From UBA7662 sp943369355 (GTDB taxonomy: Bacteria; Bacteroidota; Bacteroidia; UBA7662), in NCBI GenBank assembly GCA_943369355.1, contig CALRMX020000007.1, positions 62,001 through 126,000 on the forward strand: a stretch of DNA of 64,000 bases, read 5' to 3'. Position numbers and translations under genes: made by a program. Below, piece by piece: positions 34,582 through 42,380 of the stretch (within the stretch, counting starts at the first letter, position 1; each line of letters opens with the position of its first letter). The notes beneath the pieces are model-generated. The model saw nothing but the letters and a program-made list of their open reading frames with translations, was not told where the DNA came from and made no database searches.

Positions 34582-35568
34582 ATGAGAATCGTCCTTGTTC
34601 TTTTATTGCTGGTGTTTGGACAAACTAAAGCCCAAACCAATTCTTTGTTGTGGGAAGTAAGTGGCAACGGCTTAAAAAAGCCTTCCTACCTCTATGGCAC
34701 GTATCACCTGTTGAGAAGTAGTTTAATGGATGAGTACCCCGAAGTGAAAAGAGCACTCAAAAAGTCGAAAACCGTAGTCGTAGAAACTGAACTCGACTCA
34801 AGTAAAATGATGGCGTTGAGTGCCCAAATGATTTCGCCAGACGGACCTGCTTGGACCAAAAAACTCAGTTCATCAGAAAGTGCTCAACTGGATTCCTTAC
34901 TGAAACGCTACTTTGGAGCCGACTTAAATCAATTTTCAATACTTCGACCTTCTGCCATCAATACCATGCTGGCGATGGGGCTTACGCAAGAGGCGCTATC
35001 AGATACCTTACCCGACTTTAAAGGCCCCACCTTAGATCAATGGTTTGCGGCTCAAGGCAAAAAAAAGAACCGCAAGCTAGTTTCGTTAGAAACTTTAGAG
35101 GAACAATTCGCCCTGCTTTATACTCAAACCAGTACCGATAGCCAAGTGGTTGATTTGAAAAATGCGCTAAAGGTAATTCAAAGCACAGGTCCTGAGTCAA
35201 GGCGATTGTGTTTGGCGTATTTGAAACAAGACTTGGCTGAGCTAGAGAAAATTGCTCGCAGTTTTGGCGAAAAGCATGGTAGTTTAGAGTCACTACTCGA
35301 TGATAGGAATGCACGATGGATGCAGGTGTTGCCTAAACTAATGGCAGAACAACCTACTTTCGTAGCCGTTGGGGCACTTCATCTGCCTGGCGAGCAAGGG
35401 CTGATAGCCATGTTACGTGCTCAGGGTTATACCGTTAAGGCGGTAAAAAACCCTGTTAAAACCAACGAAGGTGGAATGGACGCCGCAGTGATTCTCTTAC
35501 TACTATTACCTGCGGTTACCAGCGGCATGGAGTGGAATCCTCCTGTAAAAAACCCAGTGCATGGCTGA
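34582..35568 (+). CDS. TraB/GumN-family protein
   Basis: 328 residues with a signal peptide (about 1-18, QTKAQ). TraB/GumN signatures GTYHLL near residue 41, VVVETELD and VGALHLPGEQGLIAMLRAQG (about 270-289) are present; this fold is related to Tiki-type metalloproteases, but activity in bacteria is little known. A hydrophobic stretch near the C-terminus may be a second membrane segment. It overlaps the ECF sigma gene by 8 bp, so the two are co-translated. Confidence 0.85.
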   Translation: MRIVLVLLLLVFGQTKAQTNSLLWEVSGNGLKKPSYLYGTYHLLRSSLMDEYPEVKRALKKSKTVVVETELDSSKMMALSAQMISPDGPAWTKKLSSSESAQLDSLLKRYFGADLNQFSILRPSAINTMLAMGLTQEALSDTLPDFKGPTLDQWFAAQGKKKNRKLVSLETLEEQFALLYTQTSTDSQVVDLKNALKVIQSTGPESRRLCLAYLKQDLAELEKIARSFGEKHGSLESLLDDRNARWMQVLPKLMAEQPTFVAVGALHLPGEQGLIAMLRAQGYTVKAVKNPVKTNEGGMDAAVILLLLLPAVTSGMEWNPPVKNPVHG

Positions 35569-36040
35569 TCGTTTGTTGCAGCTTTTAAACGAGCATCGGG
35601 CGCTGATTTACAAGGTCGCTCGCCTTTATGCTAACGACGCTGAGGATCAAAAAGACCTCTTTCAAGACATATTGGTTGCTGTATGGCAGTCGTGGCAAAG
35701 ATTCGAAAACAGATCACAATTCAGCACTTGGCTGTATCGGGTTGCGCTAAATACTGCTCTAAGTTGGAATCGCAGAGAGAAAAAAAGACAAGCGACAGAA
35801 AATCAACTGGAGTGGCATGAGGTTACTGACGATCCTCGACAAGAACAAATAGAGCTCCTGTATCACCAGATGCGCCGACTCGACCCTATCAGCCGAATGC
35901 TGCTTTCATTGCGCCTTGACGGCTATGAACTACCCGAAATTGCAGAAATATCAGGAATGACAATTAATCACGTCTCGGTTAAAATTCACCGGGCCAAACA
36001 ACAACTTACCACATGGATACAAAGCAATCCGATCCGATAA
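35561..36040 (+). CDS. ECF RNA polymerase sigma factor
   Basis: 159 residues. Region sigma-2 (about 20-70: DQKDLFQDILVAVWQSWQRF, STWLYRVALNTALS) and sigma-4 (about 105-155: LPEIAEISGMTINHVSVKIH) with no additional domains. Such factors are held by a membrane anti-sigma partner, and the overlapping next gene is a candidate. Target promoters are unknown. It overlaps the upstream TraB-like gene by 8 bp and the downstream gene by 28 bp. Confidence 0.92.
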   Translation: MADRLLQLLNEHRALIYKVARLYANDAEDQKDLFQDILVAVWQSWQRFENRSQFSTWLYRVALNTALSWNRREKKRQATENQLEWHEVTDDPRQEQIELLYHQMRRLDPISRMLLSLRLDGYELPEIAEISGMTINHVSVKIHRAKQQLTTWIQSNPIR

Positions 36041-36630
36041 ATGAATTGTGGGGCATGATCAATTCAGCCGCTAATCAGCCGCCAGTTGAATTGCCCGATG
36101 CAGAATACATGAGCCGTAAAGCCGTTGACCCTTTGCACAAGCTGCGAAAAAACATCCGAATCAATAGTGGATATGGCGTGCTTTTCGTACTTATTGGCAT
36201 TTACGTCATGTACAACTCCCCCTATTTTTGGGTCCGATTTTTACTCGGCGCCATGGTGGCAGGCATGATTGCCAATGTTGTTTACAACGAATATCTCATC
36301 CGCAAGGTGTTGCTCACGCCTCCTGCCGACCAAAACATTCGTCTTCGCCTAAGCATGATACATTACCGTATGAAGCAGGCTTTACGGACAATCGAATATG
36401 TAGCCTTGTTTTTCTATCCGTTAAGCATTACGGCTGGCTTCGTTTTAGCCTTAGCCGATTCCGGGAAACTAAATCTTATCGAAACCGACAAAACACTTCA
36501 GGCCATTTTAATCGGCAGTTATTTTGTAGTCACTCCTTTATGCTTTTTATTAACCCGCTGGTTGAATAAAGTGGCCTTTGGAAATGAGGTAGAACGCTTG
36601 GGACAATTAGTCAAAGAAATGGAAGAATAA
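36013..36630 (+). CDS. Membrane protein, possible anti-sigma factor
   Basis: 205 residues: a short cytoplasmic part (1-50) and four predicted helices arranged in two pairs (about 54-90 and 125-185). No zinc-binding anti-sigma (HxxxCxxC) motif and no recognised family. It begins inside the end of the sigma factor gene (28-bp overlap), so a regulatory partnership is plausible, but this rests on position only. Confidence 0.75.
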   Translation: MDTKQSDPINELWGMINSAANQPPVELPDAEYMSRKAVDPLHKLRKNIRINSGYGVLFVLIGIYVMYNSPYFWVRFLLGAMVAGMIANVVYNEYLIRKVLLTPPADQNIRLRLSMIHYRMKQALRTIEYVALFFYPLSITAGFVLALADSGKLNLIETDKTLQAILIGSYFVVTPLCFLLTRWLNKVAFGNEVERLGQLVKEMEE

Positions 36631-36674
36631 CGTCCTCGAGGCAAACAGAAAGAGTAGATTGGGGTTAATTCAAT

Positions 36675-37961
36675 ATGCCCGAATCTGCTCTTTTTTGGTT
36701 TCGAAACGACCTAAGAACACACGACCAAGCTGTACTTAACCGCTTGATAAATAGTTGTTCTTCTCTGCAAACAACCTACATTTTCAATCGATCTACTTAT
36801 GCCCTAACCCGGTGGGGCTTCTCCCGTACTGGCGCCTTTAGGCACAGCTTTTTGCTAGAATCGCTACTCGACCTCAAGGATGCCTTGGCTTCTAAAGGTT
36901 TAGGCATGCATGTTCGATACGGTAAAGCAGCAGAAGTACTCCTGGATTTATGCCAGGCCTATCAAATCAAAAAAGTTTACGCCCAGCAACTTCCAGGTTG
37001 GGAAGAGCAAAAATTGGAGAAAGAAGTTGCAGAAGCCCTATTAAAAAATGGGATAGAATTAATTCTACACTCCAACCATACCTTAATCAATCCACTCGAG
37101 CTTCCATTTACATTGCCACGGTTGCCTGAAATATTCACGGAATTCAGAAAGAAAGTGGAGCGTGAATCGAAAATTGTATCGGATATAGGCGATTTAAACA
37201 CCTTCACAGGCTCAAGTTCCAGTAGTGGAACCTTCGCTTGTGATTTTTGGCCCGAGACCGAGCAAAAATTAGATAAGCGCTCCGTATTATCTTTCGTTGG
37301 CGGCGAGCGTGCAGGTTTAGCCCGACTGCAGGAATACATCTGGGAAGGTGATCATCTCAAAAACTACAAAGAAACCAGAAATGGCCTCCTCGGCGCGAAT
37401 TACAGCACCAAGTTTTCGCCTTGGCTCGCGCTCGGCTGTGTGTCCCCAAGACGGATTTATGCAGAAATAAAACGTTATGAGCAAAAGCGAGTCAGTAATG
37501 CAAGTACTTATTGGCTCTACTTTGAGTTATTATGGCGCGATTACTTCCAATTCGTTGCCATGAAACACGGCCCTCATCTTTATCGATTAGGAGGCATCAA
37601 AAAACAGCCCGTGGAATGGCCTTTTGACGCCCGCACGTTTGACCGATGGAGACTTGGTCAAACAGGTCAGCCATTTATCGATGCCAATATGCGTGAGCTC
37701 TTACTGACGGGATGGATGAGCAATCGTGGGCGACAAAATGTTGCGAGTTATCTGGTTCACCAGCTGAAAATCGACTGGAGAGCTGGTGCCTCTTGGTTTG
37801 AAAGTCAGCTAATTGACTATGATCCTGCAAGTAATTATGGGAATTGGAATTACATCGCTGGGGTTGGAAACGACCCTCGTGAAAATCGTGTTTTTAATCC
37901 AACTAAGCAGGCCGAAAACTATGACCCCAAAGGCGAATACGTTCAGTTGTGGCTTAATTAA
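36675..37961 (+). CDS. Cryptochrome DASH / DNA photolyase
   Basis: 428 residues of the photolyase/cryptochrome family. N-terminal antenna-binding alpha/beta domain (FWFRNDLRTHDQAVLNRL, 8-25) and C-terminal FAD domain with TKFSPWLALGCVSPRRIYAE, YWLYFELLWRDYFQFVAM and WMSNRGRQNVASYLVHQL. The WLALGCVSPR and ELLWRDYFQF segments favour the DASH subgroup, which repairs CPDs in single-stranded DNA and may also sense light. Single gene; its last 8 bp overlap the TRIC-type gene on the other strand. Confidence 0.92.
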   Translation: MPESALFWFRNDLRTHDQAVLNRLINSCSSLQTTYIFNRSTYALTRWGFSRTGAFRHSFLLESLLDLKDALASKGLGMHVRYGKAAEVLLDLCQAYQIKKVYAQQLPGWEEQKLEKEVAEALLKNGIELILHSNHTLINPLELPFTLPRLPEIFTEFRKKVERESKIVSDIGDLNTFTGSSSSSGTFACDFWPETEQKLDKRSVLSFVGGERAGLARLQEYIWEGDHLKNYKETRNGLLGANYSTKFSPWLALGCVSPRRIYAEIKRYEQKRVSNASTYWLYFELLWRDYFQFVAMKHGPHLYRLGGIKKQPVEWPFDARTFDRWRLGQTGQPFIDANMRELLLTGWMSNRGRQNVASYLVHQLKIDWRAGASWFESQLIDYDPASNYGNWNYIAGVGNDPRENRVFNPTKQAENYDPKGEYVQLWLN

Positions 37962-38556
37962 TCGGCCCCAAAGTGATTTTGTAGCGCACCGCCAGTAAGC
38001 GTATCGTGATGACTGATAAGATAGAAATTACCATGTTCCATTCTCTGTCAATGCCTGTTTCTCGAAGCAATAAATAAATTGCAGCTCCTGCTAAGCAAGC
38101 GGTTGCATAGATTTCTTTCCGAAAAAGTACCGGTAATTCGTTGGTTAGGGTATCGCGAATTACCCCACCCATTACAGCCGAAAACATTCCCATTATAGCT
38201 GCAATTTCGGGTTGAACGCCTAAGCGCAGGGCTTTCTCAACACCCAAAACTGTAAAAAAGCCTATGCCTACGGTATCGAAAAGAAATAAAGTTTTACGCA
38301 ATCGAATGAGGTACTTAAATCCGAAATAGGTAGTAGCCACGCCAGCAATCACAGCATAGAGAAAATGAATGTTGGCAATCCAAACCAATGGATAACTTCC
38401 GAGCAAAATATCGCGAATACTACCTCCGCCTATAGCCGTTAAGAAGCCAGTAAATCCTGCCCCAAACCAATCGTGTTCTTTGTCCTTGACAGCCAGAGAA
38501 CCTGAAATTGCAAATGCGTATGTACCTAATAGCTCAAGAGCGTGCTGTAAAACCAT
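37954..38556 (-). CDS. TRIC/YicG-type (UPF0126) membrane channel
   Basis: 200 residues, seven membrane helices made from two repeats, with the paired motifs FLTAIGGGSIRDILLG (about 38-53) and VMGGVIRDTL (about 129-138). Family members are trimeric intracellular cation (TRIC) channel relatives; the physiological ion is uncertain. Monocistronic. Its 3' end overlaps the photolyase gene by 8 bp on the opposite strand. Confidence 0.9.
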   Translation of the reverse strand: MVLQHALELLGTYAFAISGSLAVKDKEHDWFGAGFTGFLTAIGGGSIRDILLGSYPLVWIANIHFLYAVIAGVATTYFGFKYLIRLRKTLFLFDTVGIGFFTVLGVEKALRLGVQPEIAAIMGMFSAVMGGVIRDTLTNELPVLFRKEIYATACLAGAAIYLLLRETGIDREWNMVISILSVITIRLLAVRYKITLGPIN

Positions 38557-38607
38557 GAGCGAAGATACAACTCTTGGGATTTTACACTTTCAATAGTAGT
38601 TTGCATC

Positions 38608-39945
38608 ATGATTTATCGTATCGCGCTCATTTTAGCCCTGGCGCTTAACTTGGGCTGCAAAAAAGACTCTTCAACTCCATCCATAAATACTGCAACTGTT
38701 TTCGTTCCGGTGGAGACAGAAGATATCGTGATGTATGAAGTGAACCTTAGAGCTTTCAGTGCGGCAGGCGATATCAACGGACTAAGAGCTCGGCTAGCCG
38801 ATATTGGCAACTTGGGTGTGAATACGCTTTGGATTATGCCCATACATCCCGTCGGGCAAATCAACTCGGTTGGAGGATTAGGTTCGCCCTATTCAGTAAA
38901 AGATTACCGAGGTATTGGAGCCGAATATGGCAGCCTTGCTGACTTCAAGGCCTTGGTAAACGAAGCGCATGCCCGCGGCATGGCCGTGTTGCTCGATTGG
39001 GTAGCGAACCATACAAGTTGGGATCATGCCTGGATCAGTCAACATCCCGAGTGGTATACCCAAGACGCAAATGGAACAATTCTCCATCCTCCGGGTACAA
39101 ACTGGCTGGATGTTGCCGATTTAAATTACAACAATCAAGGCATGCGAAATGTTATGATAGCCGATATGCGGTACTGGACCGAAGTGGTGGGCATTGATGG
39201 ATTTAGATGCGACGCAGCCGATATGGTTCCTTTCGATTTTTGGAAGCAAGCCATAGACAGCATTCGTGCGAATGCTGAAAAAAAAATCATCATGTTGGCC
39301 GAAGGGGCACGCGCCGACCACATGGTAGCCGGATTTGACCTCAATTTTAGTTGGAATTACTATTCTCAGCTAAAAAGTACCTACCAAAATGGTTCTGGAA
39401 CAGTGGCACTTTGGTCGGCTCACCGAGCCGAATATACTGGATTCACCGCCAGTCAACACCGCCTAAGATTTATCACCAATCACGACGAATATGCCTGGGA
39501 TAATACTCCTTCAGCACTATTTGGTGGAGAAAAAGCTGCTTTTAGTGCTTTTGTCTTGACCAGCCTTTGGAGTCCTGTAGTGTTAATTTATAATGGTCAA
39601 GAAATTGGCTGGCCAAGCAAAATTCCATTTTTTACCAAATCACCCTTAAACTGGTCGTTCAATCCAAATTATAGAACTCAATACGAGCAATTTATGATGG
39701 TTCGTAAGAACAACCCTGCTCTTTACAAGGGGAATTTAACGCCTGTACAACTACTCCCTCTAACAGCCTTTACTCGCGTTTCTGGGAACGATACGTTTCT
39801 AGTGCTTGTAAATACACGCAATCGTGTGGACAGCCTTACATTGCCTAGTGGCTGGCAAGACGATAAATGGAAGAGTGTTTATAACAGTACTGCTCCAGTA
39901 AATAAGTTAGCAGCTTTTGAAGTGAAGATTTGGAAAAGAATGTAA
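38608..39945 (+). CDS. GH13 alpha-amylase-family lipoprotein
   Basis: 445 residues. A lipoprotein signal with lipobox LNLGC (C17) and a serine/threonine-rich linker indicate outer-membrane or periplasmic anchoring. The GH13 barrel holds the triad D202 (GFRCDAADMV), E232 (IMLAEGAR) and D293 (ITNHDEYAWD), with LLDWVANHTSWDH and the opening MYEVNLRAFS. Acts on alpha-glucans or maltooligosaccharides. It has no adjacent SusCD genes; it is convergent with the response regulator, with the stops adjacent (39945/39946). Confidence 0.92.
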   Translation: MIYRIALILALALNLGCKKDSSTPSINTATVFVPVETEDIVMYEVNLRAFSAAGDINGLRARLADIGNLGVNTLWIMPIHPVGQINSVGGLGSPYSVKDYRGIGAEYGSLADFKALVNEAHARGMAVLLDWVANHTSWDHAWISQHPEWYTQDANGTILHPPGTNWLDVADLNYNNQGMRNVMIADMRYWTEVVGIDGFRCDAADMVPFDFWKQAIDSIRANAEKKIIMLAEGARADHMVAGFDLNFSWNYYSQLKSTYQNGSGTVALWSAHRAEYTGFTASQHRLRFITNHDEYAWDNTPSALFGGEKAAFSAFVLTSLWSPVVLIYNGQEIGWPSKIPFFTKSPLNWSFNPNYRTQYEQFMMVRKNNPALYKGNLTPVQLLPLTAFTRVSGNDTFLVLVNTRNRVDSLTLPSGWQDDKWKSVYNSTAPVNKLAAFEVKIWKRM

Positions 39946-40413
39946 CTAGGATAACATCTTTTGACGAAGCAGGAACTCCAATTGTTCATTCACTCGTATG
40001 AGACTTTTCATGAGTTCCTTGTTCTCTGCCCTCAAGGAATAAACTTCGTACGCTTTGTTGATGATATTTCGAAGTTGCTGTTCTTCCCAGGGTTTAGTCA
40101 GATAATGGTACACTTGGCCCTTGTTTATCGCATCAATAACTGCCTGAATATCAGTATAACCAGTTAAAAGTATTCGAATCGGATCAGGATAAACTGGGAT
40201 GATGGACTCAAGGAACTCAACACCCGTCATGCCTGGCATGCGCTGATCGGTTACGATCACTTCTATCACTTCTTCATCGAGTATTTTTCGACCTTCGGTT
40301 GCCGATTCTGCTGTAAAAACATTAAAGTCTCTACGAAACGCAGCTTTGAAGCTATGGAGGTTGTTCACCTCGTCATCTACGTACAAAATATTGATGAGTG
40401 CCTTTTCGGACAT
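39946..40413 (-). CDS. Stand-alone response regulator (REC domain with C-terminal coil)
   Basis: 155 residues: receiver domain (about 7-125) with phospho-acceptor D56 in IVTDQRMPGMTG, the threonine in LLTGYTD and the lysine in HYLTKPW, followed by a helical tail (LRAENKELMKSLIRVNEQ). The YxVDDE...DQRMP...TGYTD...KPW set is that of RpfG-type receivers, but no HD-GYP output domain follows. Its receiver is strongly similar to that of the hybrid kinase at 44503, suggesting they are sister receivers of one pathway. It is divergent from the E1-like gene. Confidence 0.9.
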   Translation of the reverse strand: MSEKALINILYVDDEVNNLHSFKAAFRRDFNVFTAESATEGRKILDEEVIEVIVTDQRMPGMTGVEFLESIIPVYPDPIRILLTGYTDIQAVIDAINKGQVYHYLTKPWEEQQLRNIINKAYEVYSLRAENKELMKSLIRVNEQLEFLLRQKMLS

Positions 40414-40432
40414 ACAAGAAGTTTGTTGCTAT

Positions 40433-40440
40433 CAAAAATA
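40433..40440 (-). promoter_or_regulatory. TAnnTTTG element for the response regulator at 40413
   Basis: TATTTTTG on the minus strand, a full match to the -7 consensus, 19 bp before the ATG. A TTG lies about 22 bp upstream. Confidence 0.4.
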
Positions 40441-40530
40441 AACTTTTTCCTAATTGCATTTACAATTATTGAAAAATCCTTGATTATCTTTCGAAGTAGC
40501 TTGTAAAATTGTAAAGATCACCTGATAGTT

Positions 40531-41640
40531 ATGGATTATATTGATTACCGATCAGGAAGCAGCGCACTTCAATACCGCCCCAGAATTTTTCGTTTAAATA
40601 TTGCCGAAGATGTGAGCGAATTCAATGACTTAATCGGCAATCCCGATTTGGTTATTTTAGATACGCTACAACGCCAACTGGCCGAATTGGTAGCCATCAG
40701 AAACCCTACACGCAGATTCGTCGATGAAGAAATTAAAAATGAAATTAACCTGATTCTGGGTGAAAAGGGATTTCATGAATATGGCGTTTGGGTGTTCTAC
40801 AGTTGGTCGAACCGGCTTATTCATTTGGTTGATGAAGCTGATTTTTATGAGCTACGAACTAGTCGTAATCGGTATAAAATCGAGCAAGCAGAACAAGACC
40901 TGTTACGCACCAAAAAAATTGGAGTTGTCGGGCTTTCCGTAGGTAATGCGATAGCAGTAACTATGGCCATGGAACGGATTTGTGGAGAAATCAGATTGGC
41001 CGATTTTGACACTTTAGATTTGACAAATCTGAACCGTATTAGAAGCGGTATTCACCAAATAGGCCAAAACAAGGCCATCATAACAGCAAGAGAGATATCA
41101 GAAATTGACCCATTTTTAAAAGTAAACGTATTTACCGACGGCTTAACTCCTGAAAACATAGACACTTTTTTGAATGAAGGAGGGAAACTTGACTTGATTG
41201 CCGATGAATGTGACAATCTCGAAATAAAGTTACTGCTTCGGAAAAAAGCAAAAGCGGTTGGAATTCCTGTAATCATGGAGACTAGCGACAGAGGCATGCT
41301 CGATGTAGAGCGTTTTGACCTCGAGCCCGAACGTCCGCTCTTTCACGGCAGATTAAATGTATTTGGTCCGATACCAGAGGGCCCAATTCCACCAGAGTTA
41401 CGCATGCAAATTCTAATGTCGGTAGTAGATTACGGCAAAGTAAGCGCGAGAATGCGTGAATCTTATGGTGAAATCGGCAAGTCGATTACCACTTGGCCAC
41501 AGCTTGCTTCATCAGTCATCATGGGAGGTGGGAGTACAACCGATTTGGCACGTCGGATTTTACTCGGACAACACTCTCATTCAGGAAGAATGTATATCGA
41601 CACCGAGTCGTTGTTTCATCCCGACAATATTTCGAACTAA
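40531..41640 (+). CDS. E1-like (ThiF/MoeY-type) adenylyltransferase, degenerate
   Basis: 369 residues. N-terminal ~125 residues are helical and unrecognised; the E1-like Rossmann domain (about 127-300) has GVVGLSVGNAIA (loosened GxGxxG), the nucleotide-binding RLADFDTLDLTNLNRI and the conserved aspartate in LIADECDNLEIK. No CxxC zinc pairs and no clear catalytic cysteine are seen. It resembles the N-terminal half of the mycobacterial Rv1355c/MoeY family as I remember it, without the nitroreductase-like second half. No ubiquitin-like carrier is encoded nearby. The stop shares a base with the next start (TAATG). Confidence 0.75.
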   Translation: MDYIDYRSGSSALQYRPRIFRLNIAEDVSEFNDLIGNPDLVILDTLQRQLAELVAIRNPTRRFVDEEIKNEINLILGEKGFHEYGVWVFYSWSNRLIHLVDEADFYELRTSRNRYKIEQAEQDLLRTKKIGVVGLSVGNAIAVTMAMERICGEIRLADFDTLDLTNLNRIRSGIHQIGQNKAIITAREISEIDPFLKVNVFTDGLTPENIDTFLNEGGKLDLIADECDNLEIKLLLRKKAKAVGIPVIMETSDRGMLDVERFDLEPERPLFHGRLNVFGPIPEGPIPPELRMQILMSVVDYGKVSARMRESYGEIGKSITTWPQLASSVIMGGGSTTDLARRILLGQHSHSGRMYIDTESLFHPDNISN

Positions 41641-42380
41641 TGGTTCTTCAGGCTGTCAAAATAAGAGCTTTTCGAGCTACGGATGATCCATTGGCTTGTG
41701 ACCGCTTTATTGCTGGCCATGAACATGTACTGGAAGTGGCTGGCGTAAATAAAGTAACCAGTGCCAATCATGCATGGAAATTTAACCCGGCCTGTTTTGT
41801 GATTTTAGTAGAGACCTTGGATGGGGCTAAGGTACTTGGAGGAGCTCGACTCCAGTGTTCTGGGGGGAATATGCCGCTCCCCATTGAAGATGCCACCGGC
41901 GAATTCGACGCTAAGATTTACGATTACGTGAAAGAACTAAGTCAAGATGGGACTGCTGAGTTATGCGGTTTATGGAATTCGAGAGAAGTATCGGGATTGG
42001 GGATTGGAGCATTCTTTAGTACTCGTGTTGGCGTAGTGATTGCCGAACAGGTAGGGATAAAAAGCATCTTTGCTCTCTGTGCTCCCTATACCGTAAAGTT
42101 TGCTGAAAAAGTAGGATGTAGAGTCCTGAAAAGCATCGGAAACAACGGTACATTTTACTATCCCAAACTCGATCTTTTAGCAACGGTTGTACTGCTTGAA
42201 GATGCAGAAACATTACTTACCGCCGAAGAAATAGAAAGGGAACGTATTTTTAGTTTGCGAAAGGATTTAAATCAAGTCCACATTGAAACTTCTCCCATCC
42301 GTCAAATGCAAGTGGAAATACATTACGACCTTCAAATCAAAAATGCCAATCAAAAGGAATTTAAATTGATCGTGCGATGA
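41640..42380 (+). CDS. GNAT/LuxI-like acyltransferase-fold protein
   Basis: 246 residues from ATG 41640, sharing one base with the E1-like stop. It lacks a recognised family name, but the centre matches a GNAT fold: strand VILVETLDGAKVLGGARL, then ELCGLWNSREVSGLGIGAFF (acetyl/acyl-CoA loop) and YTVKFAEKVGCRVLKSIG, as in N-acyltransferases and autoinducer synthases. The C-terminal 60 residues are charged. It overlaps the sensor kinase gene by 4 bp. Position suggests it makes or modifies a signal or substrate for the adjacent sensor; that is inference. Confidence 0.65.
   Translation: MVLQAVKIRAFRATDDPLACDRFIAGHEHVLEVAGVNKVTSANHAWKFNPACFVILVETLDGAKVLGGARLQCSGGNMPLPIEDATGEFDAKIYDYVKELSQDGTAELCGLWNSREVSGLGIGAFFSTRVGVVIAEQVGIKSIFALCAPYTVKFAEKVGCRVLKSIGNNGTFYYPKLDLLATVVLLEDAETLLTAEEIERERIFSLRKDLNQVHIETSPIRQMQVEIHYDLQIKNANQKEFKLIVR

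Noticed and set aside
41493..41639. N-terminal extension of the acyltransferase into the E1-like gene
   Set aside because: The ATG at 41640 shares one base with the previous stop, as in the other junctions here; the upstream 49 residues are only a shadow of the E1-like frame.
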